In this document: one piece after another, positions 36,361 through 45,345 of the stretch
Layout: each line of letters starts with the position of its first letter
How positions within the stretch are numbered: the first letter of the stretch is position 1
Origin: Planctomycetaceae bacterium
Lineage (GTDB): Bacteria; Planctomycetota; Planctomycetia; Planctomycetales; Planctomycetaceae
Length of the DNA stretch: 64,000 nucleotides
Direction of reading: 5' to 3'
Assembly (NCBI GenBank): GCA_900299185.1
Contig: OMIV01000190.1
Location: forward strand, 1-64,000
Made by a program: the position numbers and the translations under genes
Notes under the pieces: model-generated
What the model was told of the DNA's origin: nothing
The model's input: only the letters and a program-made list of their open reading frames with translations
Databases searched by the model: none

Positions 36361-36960
36361 ATGACGAAGCGAATCATCTTGGGAGCACTGCTCTCGGCCG
36401 TCGCCATGTTCTTCTGGGGTGCGTTTTATTGGATGGTGTTGTCGAACGTGTTCAACATCTCGAAAACGATCCCATCAGCAGCCCAGACCGCAGTGACAGA
36501 AGCACTACAGCCGCATCTAAAGATCAGCGGCGTGTACTTCGTGCCGTCGCCAATGGAGGGCGAAGACAAGGCCGATGATCCGAATAGCCCGTGGTTGCAG
36601 CGGCACCGACAAGGCCCAGTTGCTCAAATCTTCTTTCAAGCCGGCGGCATCGACCCGATGGCCGGAGCAACATTGGGGCTGGGCTTCATGCACACGTTGC
36701 TCTGCACGCTATTCGTGGCCACGTTGCTGTCGTTGTTGAAGAAGTCGATGTGTTGCTTTTGGACTCGCTGGGCCTTCGTCATTGGGCTTGGTTTGTTTGT
36801 CGGTGTTTGGGGCGAACTTAGACAAGTGATTTGGATGTATCACAGTTTCGGCTACGAGTTCTTCAATGCATGCTACGACGTCAGCACGTGGACCATCGGA
36901 GGAGCAATCCTGGCCGCGATCGTGAAATGCCCGACATGTGTGACGAGCGACGCGAAGTGA
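36361..36960 (+). CDS. Four-helix membrane protein, unknown function
   Basis: The 199-residue product has membrane segments at about 5-30, 105-125, 135-155 and 170-190, and a soluble loop of about 75 residues between the first two that begins NISKTIPSAAQTAVTEALQP. Its tail has a CPTC pair. No family is recognised. A small membrane protein gene of 54 codons lies 42 bases downstream and the giant beta-propeller gene follows that, all on one strand, so they may be an operon acting at the envelope. Confidence 0.7.
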   Translation: MTKRIILGALLSAVAMFFWGAFYWMVLSNVFNISKTIPSAAQTAVTEALQPHLKISGVYFVPSPMEGEDKADDPNSPWLQRHRQGPVAQIFFQAGGIDPMAGATLGLGFMHTLLCTLFVATLLSLLKKSMCCFWTRWAFVIGLGLFVGVWGELRQVIWMYHSFGYEFFNACYDVSTWTIGGAILAAIVKCPTCVTSDAK

Positions 36961-37001
36961 CCGTGCGCAACGAACCGAGAGCCACATAAGAGGTTTAAGA
37001 C

Positions 37002-37166
37002 ATGCGTCATCATCTAGGCATCTTCCTGCAACTGTGCGCTATGACTTTGCTGCTCGGAATCGTCTTGTTCGAGCTTAAGTCTCACATGCTGATCGTGATG
37101 CCAACGGGTCTTACGACCGGAGCGATTCTGTTTTGGATCGGCACCAAACTGCGTGAAGGCGGTTGA
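37002..37166 (+). CDS. Small membrane protein, 54 residues
   Basis: The start ATG at 37002 has a good AAGAGG site nine bases upstream, and the stop is at 37164-37166. The product MRHHLGIFLQL... has two hydrophobic stretches (about 5-23 and 28-47) with little charge between, so it is probably a small integral membrane protein. It lies between a membrane protein gene and the signal peptide of the large propeller protein, two bases before the next ATG, which suggests coupled translation. Function unknown. Confidence 0.65.
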   Translation: MRHHLGIFLQLCAMTLLLGIVLFELKSHMLIVMPTGLTTGAILFWIGTKLREGG

Positions 37167-37168
37167 TC

Positions 37169-40100
37169 ATGCTCCAGTGCTTCCGACAACTCTTGCGGCC
37201 CAGCCTAGGTCTCTTTGTAGTTTTCGCCACATGCCTGTTTGCGGGACTGACAAGTGATGGAGCTAACGCTCAACCTCCCGCCAAGCTGGCTGGACAAGGC
37301 ACACGGTTTCGAGAGTCCGTCACACTGCAGATCGACTCCAAAGTCGCTAAGTCGATTGCAACCGCCCAAGACTTCGTTGCCGAGAAGAAGTGGTCGCAAG
37401 CCATCCCAATCTTGCAACAAATCATTGAGAACAATGGCGATGCGATCGTGCCGCTGGAGACAGGCCGTTACGTCAATGCGGCCGACTTCTGCCATTGGCT
37501 GATTTCTCGATTCCCCGACGATGGTTTGAGGCTGTATCGCGAACGAGTCGACGAACAAGTCCGCATGGGGTTCGAAGAAGGGCAACGAGAACTCGACGAG
37601 CAAGCGTTGCGGCGCGTCGTCTCCATTGGCTTGCTGAGTTCTTTCGGTGACGAGGCACTCACTCTGCTAGGCGAACTGTCTTTCGAGCGCGGTCGCTTCG
37701 CCGCGGCACGTTGGTATTGGGAGCAGTTAGTCCCCGAGCCAACAGCGATGACACCGATGGAGAATGCCCCCAAGAGCCCGCCTTCTGAGCATTTGACTTA
37801 TCCCGATCCCGACCTTGAACCGGCGGTGGTCCGCGCCAAGTTGGTCCAATGCAGTTTGATAAGTGGCGAGTTCACGAGAGCGGATCGAGAGATCGCGGCG
37901 TTTCGTCGGCTGCATCCTGACGCTCAAGGAGAACTCAGCGGCAAAGTTGGCAACTTGCTGAACCTGCTCGAAGACCAACGCAAGGTCGCGTCTCAATGGA
38001 GCTTTGATCGACCTTCTCAACAAGACATACCGACGTTTGCGGGCGACACAAACCGATCCATCGAATCACCGACTCCGGCCGATCCTCTAACAGTGAGTTG
38101 GAGCGTCACGCTGCCTTCCAATCCGTTTGTAGGTTCGCTTCCACGTCCAGCACTGGCCAAGACCGGACCATTAAGCACATTCCCCATCGCTGCCGATGGA
38201 GTGGCTTACGTTTGTGGTCCAAGTTCCATTCACGCGTTCGACATCAAAACAGGAAAGCCGTTTTGGCCGACTGATGAAAACTCAGATGGTCGTATCTATC
38301 AGACGAACATCGTGGCTCCGACCGGCAACGACATGGTTGCCTTGCAAGGCGTGCCTTACTTCTCAATGACGGCGGATCGAGGCCGCGTTTATGCCCGCTT
38401 GGGTCCACCCATTTTGAGGCGATCGAAAACTCAGCGCGGACTGTTCTCCGAGATCGTTGGTCTGGATGTCGCGTCTCGTGAAGGCGAACTGGTTTTCCAT
38501 GTTTCCTCAGATGTCTTGGACGAGACTCCCGGTGGTCCCGAACTGACGTCGTGGTGCTTTGAAGGAGCACCAATCGTGGCGGACGATCGCGTGTATGTGT
38601 CCGCTCGCCGCAGCGTGCCGGAAGACGAAATTCATGTCGTCTGTTTCGAGGCAACATCCGGGCAACTCATCTGGCGTCGGAGGATTTGCGCGACGCTGAA
38701 GAACATGCCCGAGCAATTCAATTTCATCGGGCATCGGGTCTTAACGCTCGGCGACGGTCGACTGTTTCTCGACACCGGCAGCGGCGCGATTGCCAGCATC
38801 GATGCCGAGTCAGGCAAGCTTCTATGGGTCTCGACATTCGAGGCCACGATTCAGGACGAAACTCCGTTTGAATTCAGCGACCCCACCCGTCATGGCATGA
38901 CTCCGTGCGTGTATGCCGACGGCGTCGTGTTCGCGGCACCGGCCGAGACGAACTTCGTCATGGCCTACGACGCGGCGTCGGGCCAATTGTTGTGGCAACA
39001 ACGATTCACTGACCGAGTCTTGCATCTCTTGGGAGTTAGCCGCGGCAAGTTGATTGTCTCGGGCCGCAATCTTTGGGCACTGGATGCCAACTCGGGCCGC
39101 TTTGCTTGGCCGGAGAAATCGGTGGGATTCAAAGACCCACAAAGCTATGGCTACGGTCGAGGCGTGCTGACGGCCAGTTCGATCTATTGGCCGCTGCATG
39201 ACGAGATCTTGGAAGTCGCTACCGACTCAGGCGAGCTGCTCCGACGGATTGCTCTCCGACAAGCGACTGGTGCCACGGCGGGAAATCTTCTCATTGCAGA
39301 CGGGCGTTTGTTGGTCGCTCAACCTCACCACATGTTGGCCTTGGGAGAAGTCCCAAATGCTCCGGTTTCACCCACCAAGATTTTGACGCGACGTTCAAAA
39401 GTCCCCGCGACGAAAGCGTCGTCGGACTTTGTCTCGATCCCAACTCGACTCGCTCGGATGGAACAAGGCAATGGTCAGCAGAAGAGTAAGCCCAGCCCTG
39501 ATGAAGTGAGTCCAGCCGCTCAATCAATCGCATCAGCCAGGCATTGGCCGGCGCGAGAACTATGGTCTCTTGAATTATCAGCAGGAGCGAAAGCGTTCCT
39601 GCCGATGTCGCACTCGATGAGTTCAGTTACGCCACTAGTCCTCTTGCAGAAACAGCATGAGGTGCGAGCTTTGAATGCTCTTGATGGCCAGGAGCTTTGG
39701 GGGTGCGCGGCGTTGCAACCCTTGCTTTGGACGAACCACACCACCGCCGGACTTGTGCTTGCCGATCAGCATCACATCGAATGCCGAGAGAACTCATCTG
39801 GCCAACCTCTCTGGAAGGTCGAGCTGCCGATCACCGCTGCCATTCAAGAATGCCACGGTGATGACCGCGATGTAATTGTCGTGACAGACCGACAAGTTTG
39901 TGTGATCGCTGCGGACACAGGCCAAGTTCGTTCTCAGTTTGAGCCAAGCCGCAACGACTTCGCGGTGACTCAGGCTCGTCGAACACCAACGTTTCCACGC
40001 AGACTGCTGTCGAATTTCATCGCTCCCCACAGTCGCCAGCTGATGGCGTTTGATTCGCCGCTACTCCGCGAACCGTTGCTCATTGATCGTTCAAAGTCAG

Positions 40101-40744
40101 TGACTCTCTCTCGATGGCCGCAGTGGCGGCAGGCGATTCAAGGCATTTGGATGCCGGCCTCAACGTCGCGAGCCGAGCAACTAATCATGATCGGAGACGA
40201 CAACCTGATGAGCTGCTGGTCGGCAGACGGTAAGTCGCAATGGAAAAGCACTCTGCGATTGACCGTGGCATTTCAAAAGCCGCGACTGCTTGTCGCTCAA
40301 GATCGTCTCGTGCTCATTGAAGACGGCTTGTTCGCGCGAGGCGTCGATCCCAAGACGGGAGAGATTCAATGGTCGGCCCCACTTGGGCGACAACCATTGC
40401 ACGATCGCAACGAGTGCATCGCGTGCCTCGATCAAACTCTCGTCGCAGTGGCCGGCGACACGCTAACGAGCATTGATCTCAGCAACGGCAAGACCAGATG
40501 GCGGCGACACATTGGCGACGGAACGTGGAGCATCCGAGCCTCCGGCACTGACACCATCTGCCTACGCGAGTCGACTGAAACCAAGCCCGTCGAAATCACC
40601 GTTTGTGAAACGGAAACGGGAGACGCGGTGCAGTCGCTGCGCATCCCGAATCTCACGGGACGACCTCGCTGGCTGAGTTCAACGACAGCTCCGGTCGCGT
40701 TGCTGGCTGGAGATAACCGAGTGATCGCGTTTTGCAGCTATTGA
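37169..40744 (+). CDS. Large exported PQQ-like beta-propeller protein with helical N-domain
   Basis: The 1191-residue product starts with a signal peptide (about 1-35, cut near ANAQP). The first 260 residues are helical and TPR-like. The rest holds many PQQ/WD-type blade repeats of the BamB kind: AFDIKTGKPFWP, IDAESGKLLWVS, YDAASGQLLWQQ, LDANSGRFAWPEK, LNALDGQELW, VDPKTGEIQWS and IDLSNGKTRWRR, enough for at least two propellers. BamB-like folds bind partner proteins; whether this one binds PQQ is not shown, and the metal-binding residues of PQQ dehydrogenases are not seen. ATG 37169 follows the small gene's stop by two bases. Confidence 0.8.
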   Translation: MLQCFRQLLRPSLGLFVVFATCLFAGLTSDGANAQPPAKLAGQGTRFRESVTLQIDSKVAKSIATAQDFVAEKKWSQAIPILQQIIENNGDAIVPLETGRYVNAADFCHWLISRFPDDGLRLYRERVDEQVRMGFEEGQRELDEQALRRVVSIGLLSSFGDEALTLLGELSFERGRFAAARWYWEQLVPEPTAMTPMENAPKSPPSEHLTYPDPDLEPAVVRAKLVQCSLISGEFTRADREIAAFRRLHPDAQGELSGKVGNLLNLLEDQRKVASQWSFDRPSQQDIPTFAGDTNRSIESPTPADPLTVSWSVTLPSNPFVGSLPRPALAKTGPLSTFPIAADGVAYVCGPSSIHAFDIKTGKPFWPTDENSDGRIYQTNIVAPTGNDMVALQGVPYFSMTADRGRVYARLGPPILRRSKTQRGLFSEIVGLDVASREGELVFHVSSDVLDETPGGPELTSWCFEGAPIVADDRVYVSARRSVPEDEIHVVCFEATSGQLIWRRRICATLKNMPEQFNFIGHRVLTLGDGRLFLDTGSGAIASIDAESGKLLWVSTFEATIQDETPFEFSDPTRHGMTPCVYADGVVFAAPAETNFVMAYDAASGQLLWQQRFTDRVLHLLGVSRGKLIVSGRNLWALDANSGRFAWPEKSVGFKDPQSYGYGRGVLTASSIYWPLHDEILEVATDSGELLRRIALRQATGATAGNLLIADGRLLVAQPHHMLALGEVPNAPVSPTKILTRRSKVPATKASSDFVSIPTRLARMEQGNGQQKSKPSPDEVSPAAQSIASARHWPARELWSLELSAGAKAFLPMSHSMSSVTPLVLLQKQHEVRALNALDGQELWGCAALQPLLWTNHTTAGLVLADQHHIECRENSSGQPLWKVELPITAAIQECHGDDRDVIVVTDRQVCVIAADTGQVRSQFEPSRNDFAVTQARRTPTFPRRLLSNFIAPHSRQLMAFDSPLLREPLLIDRSKSVTLSRWPQWRQAIQGIWMPASTSRAEQLIMIGDDNLMSCWSADGKSQWKSTLRLTVAFQKPRLLVAQDRLVLIEDGLFARGVDPKTGEIQWSAPLGRQPLHDRNECIACLDQTLVAVAGDTLTSIDLSNGKTRWRRHIGDGTWSIRASGTDTICLRESTETKPVEITVCETETGDAVQSLRIPNLTGRPRWLSSTTAPVALLAGDNRVIAFCSY

Positions 40745-40757
40745 GGCTGTCGGAACT

Positions 40758-41381
40758 TCAGCGAGCCAGCATGCGGAACCCGCGCCAGGCGTAGAGCACT
40801 CCGGTGTAGACCGTGAAGACGGCAGTCGCCCACAGAGTTACGTCGCGAAACTCACGAAAGACTGCGGTTGCGAATTGCTCGTCCATCGACACCAGAGCGA
40901 CAAACACGGCCATGCATTGCAACGCCATCTTGATCTTCCCGCTCCATACGGCAGAGAAGTCGCGGCCATGCTGTTCGAGAAATGATCGCAAGCCCGTCAC
41001 GAACATCTCGCGTCCCACGACGGCGATCACGATCCAACCGTTGACCCCGGACTCGGTCGATCGCTCCAACAAGAACACAAACGCGCCGCAGATGATGATC
41101 TTGTCGACGAACGGATCGAGGATTCGTCCCAGCGTTGTGATGAGCTGATACTTTCTGGCGATGTAGCCATCGAGAAAGTCGGTCGCTGCCGCCACAGCGA
41201 ATACGGCTGCCGATGCAATCCACATCTTCCCGAGCGACATCATTCCGAAGAGCACGATCGACAGCACGAAACGGCTGAGCGTGATGAGATTCGGGAGATT
41301 GAGCGACCGCCGATCAATGGGGCCGGGTCCATTCGACGATGCAGCAGTTGGGGAATCAGTGGTATCGAGTTGAGGCGGCAT
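40758..41381 (-). CDS. pgsA: CDP-diacylglycerol--glycerol-3-phosphate phosphatidyltransferase
   Basis: The 207-residue product has the CDP-alcohol phosphatidyltransferase motif D-x2-DG-x2-AR-x8-G-x3-D-x3-D as DFLDGYIARKYQLITTLGRILD and the closing PFVDK, within six membrane segments. It makes phosphatidylglycerophosphate from CDP-diacylglycerol and glycerol 3-phosphate in the membrane. I chose the ATG at 41381, since the longer frame to 41549 reads through a repeat-containing intergenic stretch. A closely related CDP-alcohol transferase with another substrate is possible. It is convergent with the propeller gene, 13 bases apart. Confidence 0.9.
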   Translation of the reverse strand: MPPQLDTTDSPTAASSNGPGPIDRRSLNLPNLITLSRFVLSIVLFGMMSLGKMWIASAAVFAVAAATDFLDGYIARKYQLITTLGRILDPFVDKIIICGAFVFLLERSTESGVNGWIVIAVVGREMFVTGLRSFLEQHGRDFSAVWSGKIKMALQCMAVFVALVSMDEQFATAVFREFRDVTLWATAVFTVYTGVLYAWRGFRMLAR

Positions 41382-41683
41382 CAGCAGAGTATTTCCGAGT
41401 ATGAAAGGCCGCGTCAGAGCCTTCAGAGTTGGCGTCCTTGCGTTCCAGCACCAGCGAGCGGAGTTTGGCAATCGTGGCCGCGCCGTGCCAGTGCCCAAAC
41501 GGCGCTCTGAATCTGCGATCCCTGGAGTGCTCCGGCTGCGACGGAGCACTCAACTTTGCGGCGATCGATTCCCGGCAAGAACACGGCGACATCGTGATGA
41601 AGGACTCGGCATGACTTCCGAACTACCTGCCGGCTTCCAGTATCGCGCGAGAAAGTATGGAAGACATCCTACAGACTCGTCGC
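41382..41683. other. Intergenic region holding palindromic repeat copy
   Basis: This 302-base stretch lies between pgsA and the SPINDLY glycosyltransferase stop, both on the minus strand. It holds a palindromic repeat at 41522-41560. Other parts also look like repeat-derived sequence, because translation on either strand gives phrases such as KLRSLVLERKDAN reminiscent of planctomycete filler. No gene is supported. Confidence 0.5.
41522..41560 (+). repeat. Palindromic repeat, intergenic copy
   Basis: GAGTGCTCCG (41525-41534) and CGGAGCACTC (41542-41551) form a perfect 10-base stem with a 7-base loop. An inverted copy with 33 of 39 matching bases lies at 41721-41759 inside the SPINDLY gene. 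Confidence 0.75.
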
Positions 41684-43813
41684 TCACGGTTTGGCGTTGG
41701 ATTGAGGCGACGTTTCTTCTGCAAACTGGAGGGCTCCGTCACAGCCGGAGCGTTCCAGGGGCTGGCACCACTTCTGCCACACGTCGCGCAGAGTTTGTTC
41801 GAGTGCTCGCGTGAACCGGATGCGGTCACAGAAGGGCGATGCCGCCATCGTCCGTCTCAGCCGAGTTCGATAGTCGGCCAAGACTTTCAAGTCCGTAGCA
41901 AGTGCAACAGCTTTGCTGACGTATGCAGCTCGGCTCCCTGCCACCCACTCGGGAAAGCCAATCGTGTGCAGATAGCTCAAAGTCTGGCGGCTCGCGAAAG
42001 TGTCGCGCGGCCAAGTCAAAACTGGGCAGCCCATCCATAACGCCAAACAGGTCGTCATGCCGCCGGTGAATGGGAATGGATCCAACGCGATGTCGATGTC
42101 GTGATAACGACACATCATGTCTCGAAACGGACTCACTCCTTCCAGAGACAGTCGGTGAGACTCGATGCCCCGATCTGCGAAGAGTCGTGTGAAATGAGCA
42201 TGCGTCGAAACATCGTCGAAGTTGCGATACTTCAAGACCAGCCGCGAGCCCTCAACCTGTCGCAAGATCTCAGCCCAGACATCAACGACCTCAACATTCA
42301 CTTTGGCCGGATTGTTGAAACTCCCAAACGTCACATTACCGCAACTGGTTGCAGGTAATGGAGCAACTTCAGGCGAGTCCTCCGGCGGAGCAAAGCACAT
42401 ATGGCCGTCGGGCATTCGCAAAACTTGCTCGACGTAGAACTGCTCGGCTTCCGGGGGAATGTGATGCCGGTCCGCGATGATGTAATCCACAGCACTCAGC
42501 CCCAACGTGCCGGTATAGCCAATCCAGTTGATGAGAATCGGAGCGGGCTTACTCGCCAACATCAAAGGCTGGCCGCCCATCAGTCGTCCCGAAAGATCAA
42601 TGAGCACATCAATTCGATCAGACCGAATCTGCTCAGACAGTTGCTGAGGACTGAGCATGACGATGTCGTACCATTCATCAGCCAACGACTTGAATCGTTC
42701 ACGCTCGGCATCGAGTGTGACTCGGCTGGAATAGACGACGACATTGAATTGCTCTCGATTCAATGCTTCAAATGCCGCGCGAACAAAATGACCAACCGGA
42801 TGATTGCCGAGGTTGTTGCTATAGAGCCCCACACGTACCCGACGGTCGGCGGACCGATCATTCTCAAACGGGCGCCACGTGTCTCGAAGAGGTGCCGCGA
42901 AGGTGCGATCCCACTTGACGTGCTCTTCATAGATTTCGCGCAAGCTACACTCGGTCGAGTAATGCATGGTCGACAGCACGTTCTCGATCGAGTTCATGTG
43001 ATCGTGCTGAATGACATTCGCTCGTCGATAACTCTGAAAAGCCTCTTCAATGCGACCTTGGTCTTTGAAGGCGTTACCCAGATTTGTGAGCGCCGAACAA
43101 TGATCCGGCTGCAGTTCCAGCGTTCGTTCGAATGCCGCGATCGATTCCCCCGTCCGATACAAGAACCGATAAGCATTGCCGAGCGCGAACCACGCTTCGA
43201 CCTGCTTGGGATCTAGTTCCAACGCTTCTTGAATTGACGTGACAGCCTCACTGAATTGCCGCAGCTCCATTTGCGTCATGGCAACATTAAGTCGCACTGT
43301 CGGAAGCTTGGGATTACACGCGATCGCGCGGCGAAATGATTCAATCGCTTCTTGGTGTTTGCCCTGCCGCTTCAGGACGTCGCCCAAGTTGTTATGCGTC
43401 GCGGCTTGCTGAGGATGCTCAAGAACGCATTGACGTAACTGCTTCTCGGCGTCCTCTAGACGCCCGGCCTTCATCAATACGTCGGCGTATTTCAGAGTGA
43501 GATCGAGTTCCTTCACGCCTCGCTTAATGACGCCTTCATAAGCCAAGCATGCGCCTGCAAAGTTGTTGGATTGAGTGAGCGCGCGACCCAACTCCATAAA
43601 CAACGGCAAGCTGTTAGGGCTGACCTTCAAGCCCTGCATTAGCAACTCGGTCGCTTTCGCTGGTTCATTCAACTCCAGCGCGACTCGCCCCATGCCCAAC
43701 CAGGCATCTCCACAAGTTGCGTCGGCACGAATGGCCTGTCCAAACAAAGCACTGGCTTCGTTGAGCTGCCGCTCTGCCAACAGACGATTCGCGCGGGTCA
43801 CGAGATCAGACAT
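41684..43813 (-). CDS. TPR plus SPINDLY-type O-linked N-acetylglucosaminyltransferase (GT41)
   Basis: The 709-residue product has about nine TPR repeats (to residue 320) and a GT41 catalytic domain like eukaryotic OGT and SPINDLY (about 330-690). Motif blocks are NLGNHPVGHFVRAAFEAL, DVLIDLSGRLMGGQP, INWIGYTGTLGLSAVDYIIAD, NVTFGSFNNPAKVN, IALDPFPFTGG and a CPVLTWPRDTFASRQ loop. These enzymes add GlcNAc or other sugars to Ser/Thr of proteins. It lies downstream of flagellin on the same strand, so flagellin is the likely target. I chose ATG 43813 (MSDLVTRANRLL), with AAGG upstream; a longer frame to 43924 would start inside the flagellin terminator. The last 24 residues come from a repeat. Confidence 0.9.
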   Translation of the reverse strand: MSDLVTRANRLLAERQLNEASALFGQAIRADATCGDAWLGMGRVALELNEPAKATELLMQGLKVSPNSLPLFMELGRALTQSNNFAGACLAYEGVIKRGVKELDLTLKYADVLMKAGRLEDAEKQLRQCVLEHPQQAATHNNLGDVLKRQGKHQEAIESFRRAIACNPKLPTVRLNVAMTQMELRQFSEAVTSIQEALELDPKQVEAWFALGNAYRFLYRTGESIAAFERTLELQPDHCSALTNLGNAFKDQGRIEEAFQSYRRANVIQHDHMNSIENVLSTMHYSTECSLREIYEEHVKWDRTFAAPLRDTWRPFENDRSADRRVRVGLYSNNLGNHPVGHFVRAAFEALNREQFNVVVYSSRVTLDAERERFKSLADEWYDIVMLSPQQLSEQIRSDRIDVLIDLSGRLMGGQPLMLASKPAPILINWIGYTGTLGLSAVDYIIADRHHIPPEAEQFYVEQVLRMPDGHMCFAPPEDSPEVAPLPATSCGNVTFGSFNNPAKVNVEVVDVWAEILRQVEGSRLVLKYRNFDDVSTHAHFTRLFADRGIESHRLSLEGVSPFRDMMCRYHDIDIALDPFPFTGGMTTCLALWMGCPVLTWPRDTFASRQTLSYLHTIGFPEWVAGSRAAYVSKAVALATDLKVLADYRTRLRRTMAASPFCDRIRFTRALEQTLRDVWQKWCQPLERSGCDGALQFAEETSPQSNAKP
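41721..41759 (-). repeat. Palindromic repeat, copy inside the SPINDLY gene
   Basis: This is the inverted copy of the element at 41522-41560. On the minus strand it encodes LERSGCDGALQFA of the glycosyltransferase C-terminus; the intergenic copy, read in the same phase, would encode LECSGCDGALNFA. Confidence 0.75.
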
Positions 43814-43884
43814 GCCTAACCTTGCCGCATACATAGACATCAAACCCAGAGTGACGACAACGACGCCATTCCGACTGTCGGGTG

Positions 43885-43920
43885 AAATAAAAAACGGCGA
43901 CCCGTTACCGGGTCGCCGTC
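43885..43920 (-). terminator. Rho-independent terminator of flagellin
   Basis: On the minus strand a perfect 11-base stem ACGGCGACCCG / CGGGTCGCCGT with a 4-base loop is followed by a run of T residues (stem 43894-43919, T-run 43889-43893). It lies about 170 bases after the flagellin stop, before the SPINDLY start, so the two genes on this strand are separate units. Confidence 0.9.
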
Positions 43921-44088
43921 TCAATCAACAAGCAGTTACACACTGAGAACGTCGTTGCGGACGAGCGGCCATCCCAAAGGACCGCCCAGCACTGGGAACC
44001 GGGCCACCGGGGCCCCACCACCGTGAAGGTCCCTCGTAAGCCATGCCCGTTGACGCTCCGATAATCGGGACGCTCTCAGCTGGCCTGC

Positions 44089-44946
44089 TTAACGACCCGC
44101 TTGCAGCAACGCGAGAATTGACTGCGAGCTCTGATTCGCCAAGCCCAACACCGTCGAAGATGCTTGCTGACGGATTTGCTCGTTGGTGAATTTCGCGATT
44201 TCCTGTTGGTAATCGACGTCACGCAACGAGGACTCAGCTTCTTGCAGGTTCTGCAATTGTGAGCGGAGATTCGACTGAGTGGTCTGCAGCGTGTTCTTCT
44301 GGAACGCACCCAAGTCACCACGAGCGGTCACGATCTGATTGATCGCGGCGTCTACGGCAACGAGTGTCTCAGCAGCGCTGCCGGCCGATGTCACGTCAGC
44401 CAAGCTCAGGTCAGTCACAGTGGCGTTGGCAGTGCCAGTACCAATGTGCGTGCTGTCCAGTGCACCGACTGTGAAGCTAGCGGTCTCGTTCGAGAACGCG
44501 CCAGTTTGGAAGATGCTGGCAGAGTTGGTGAAGACGTTAAGTGAACCAAACTTGGTACGACCAACAACGTCGTCGATCGTGCTCAGCAGGTTGTCGATCT
44601 CGGCTTGGTTTGCGGCCAAGTCGCTGGCTGAGTGAGCGCCGCTGTTGAGCGAATCGACTGTCAGAGATCGAATCGCAATCAAAACGTCGCTGATCTCACC
44701 CATCGCCGATTCGGCGGTCTGCGTGAAATTCACGGCGCGATCGATGTTAGCGATCGCTCCTTCAAGCCCGCTGATCTCCGCCTTTTGTGTTTCGGAAATC
44801 ACGAGTCCCGAAGCGCTGTCGGAAGCCTTGTTGATCTTAAGGCCGGTCGACAACCGTTCGAGAGAGGTGTTGAGCCGACTTGTGCTGCGGCTCAAATTGC
44901 GTTGCGCTGTCAGTGACGCAACATTCGTTTGGACTGACAAAGCCAT
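44089..44946 (-). CDS. fliC: Flagellin
   Basis: The 285-residue product has the conserved flagellin N-terminus MALSVQTNVASLTAQRNL and SLERLSTGLKINKASDSASGLVIS, with a C-terminal helix ending SILALLQAGR. The central part is short (about 100 residues) and rich in Ser, Thr and Ala, suited to O-linked glycosylation. It forms the flagellar filament outside the cell. No other flagellar gene is in the window. A GGGG-containing site lies a few bases before ATG 44946, and a leader hairpin (GCGATGC / GCATCGC at 44987-45010) lies upstream. The gene has its own terminator. Confidence 0.95.
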   Translation of the reverse strand: MALSVQTNVASLTAQRNLSRSTSRLNTSLERLSTGLKINKASDSASGLVISETQKAEISGLEGAIANIDRAVNFTQTAESAMGEISDVLIAIRSLTVDSLNSGAHSASDLAANQAEIDNLLSTIDDVVGRTKFGSLNVFTNSASIFQTGAFSNETASFTVGALDSTHIGTGTANATVTDLSLADVTSAGSAAETLVAVDAAINQIVTARGDLGAFQKNTLQTTQSNLRSQLQNLQEAESSLRDVDYQQEIAKFTNEQIRQQASSTVLGLANQSSQSILALLQAGR

Positions 44947-45130
44947 GGTGACCCCTTTACTGCCTGACGGTGTAATCGTGAGTTTGGCGATGCCATCAGG
45001 CTTGCATCGCTCGACGTGACCGAGGCATTGAATCGACTCGATTCGAGCTCGCTTGACTCAACTTCAAACAAAAAATGAGAGTCACATCCGCAGCGCAATG
45101 ATTTGGCAGGAATGGAATTAGCGATGCCCA

Positions 45131-45165
45131 GAAACGAAGAAAGCCAGTCCGTGAAACGAACTGGC
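45131..45165 (-). terminator. Terminator-like hairpin upstream of flagellin
   Basis: GCCAGTTCGT-TTC-ACGGACTGGC on the minus strand makes a 10-base stem in which the only non-Watson-Crick pair is a G-U; on the plus strand the same site is a C-A mismatch, so the structure favours minus-strand RNA. A T-rich TTTCTTCG follows. It would end a short minus-strand transcript from the region above it. Confidence 0.55.
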
Positions 45166-45231
45166 TCAAGGCAATTTGATGACGATCAATAGGGTCATCA
45201 CACCAAGGCTGCACTCGGTGAAAGCGACAAC

Positions 45232-45345
45232 TCAGCAAGGCTTCGAATCGTCGACGAACTCAATGCAAGAGACGCCATTGAGATCGAGAGCCACGAAGAT
45301 ACCGCCGTTCGAAAGCTCCAGCTTCTTGCCCATGCTCATTGTCAT
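45232..45345 (-). CDS. Candidate small protein upstream of flagellin
   Basis: The 37-codon frame reads MTMSMGKKLELSNGGIFVAL and ends FVDDSKPC. It has no clear Shine-Dalgarno; an ATG at 45375 would give a 47-residue form. A terminator-like hairpin follows about 65 bases after the stop. Whether it is translated is uncertain. Confidence 0.25.
   Translation of the reverse strand: MTMSMGKKLELSNGGIFVALDLNGVSCIEFVDDSKPC

Noticed and set aside
42401-43216. A 271-codon frame antisense to the SPINDLY gene
   Set aside because: The minus-strand protein shows TPR and GT41 motifs throughout.
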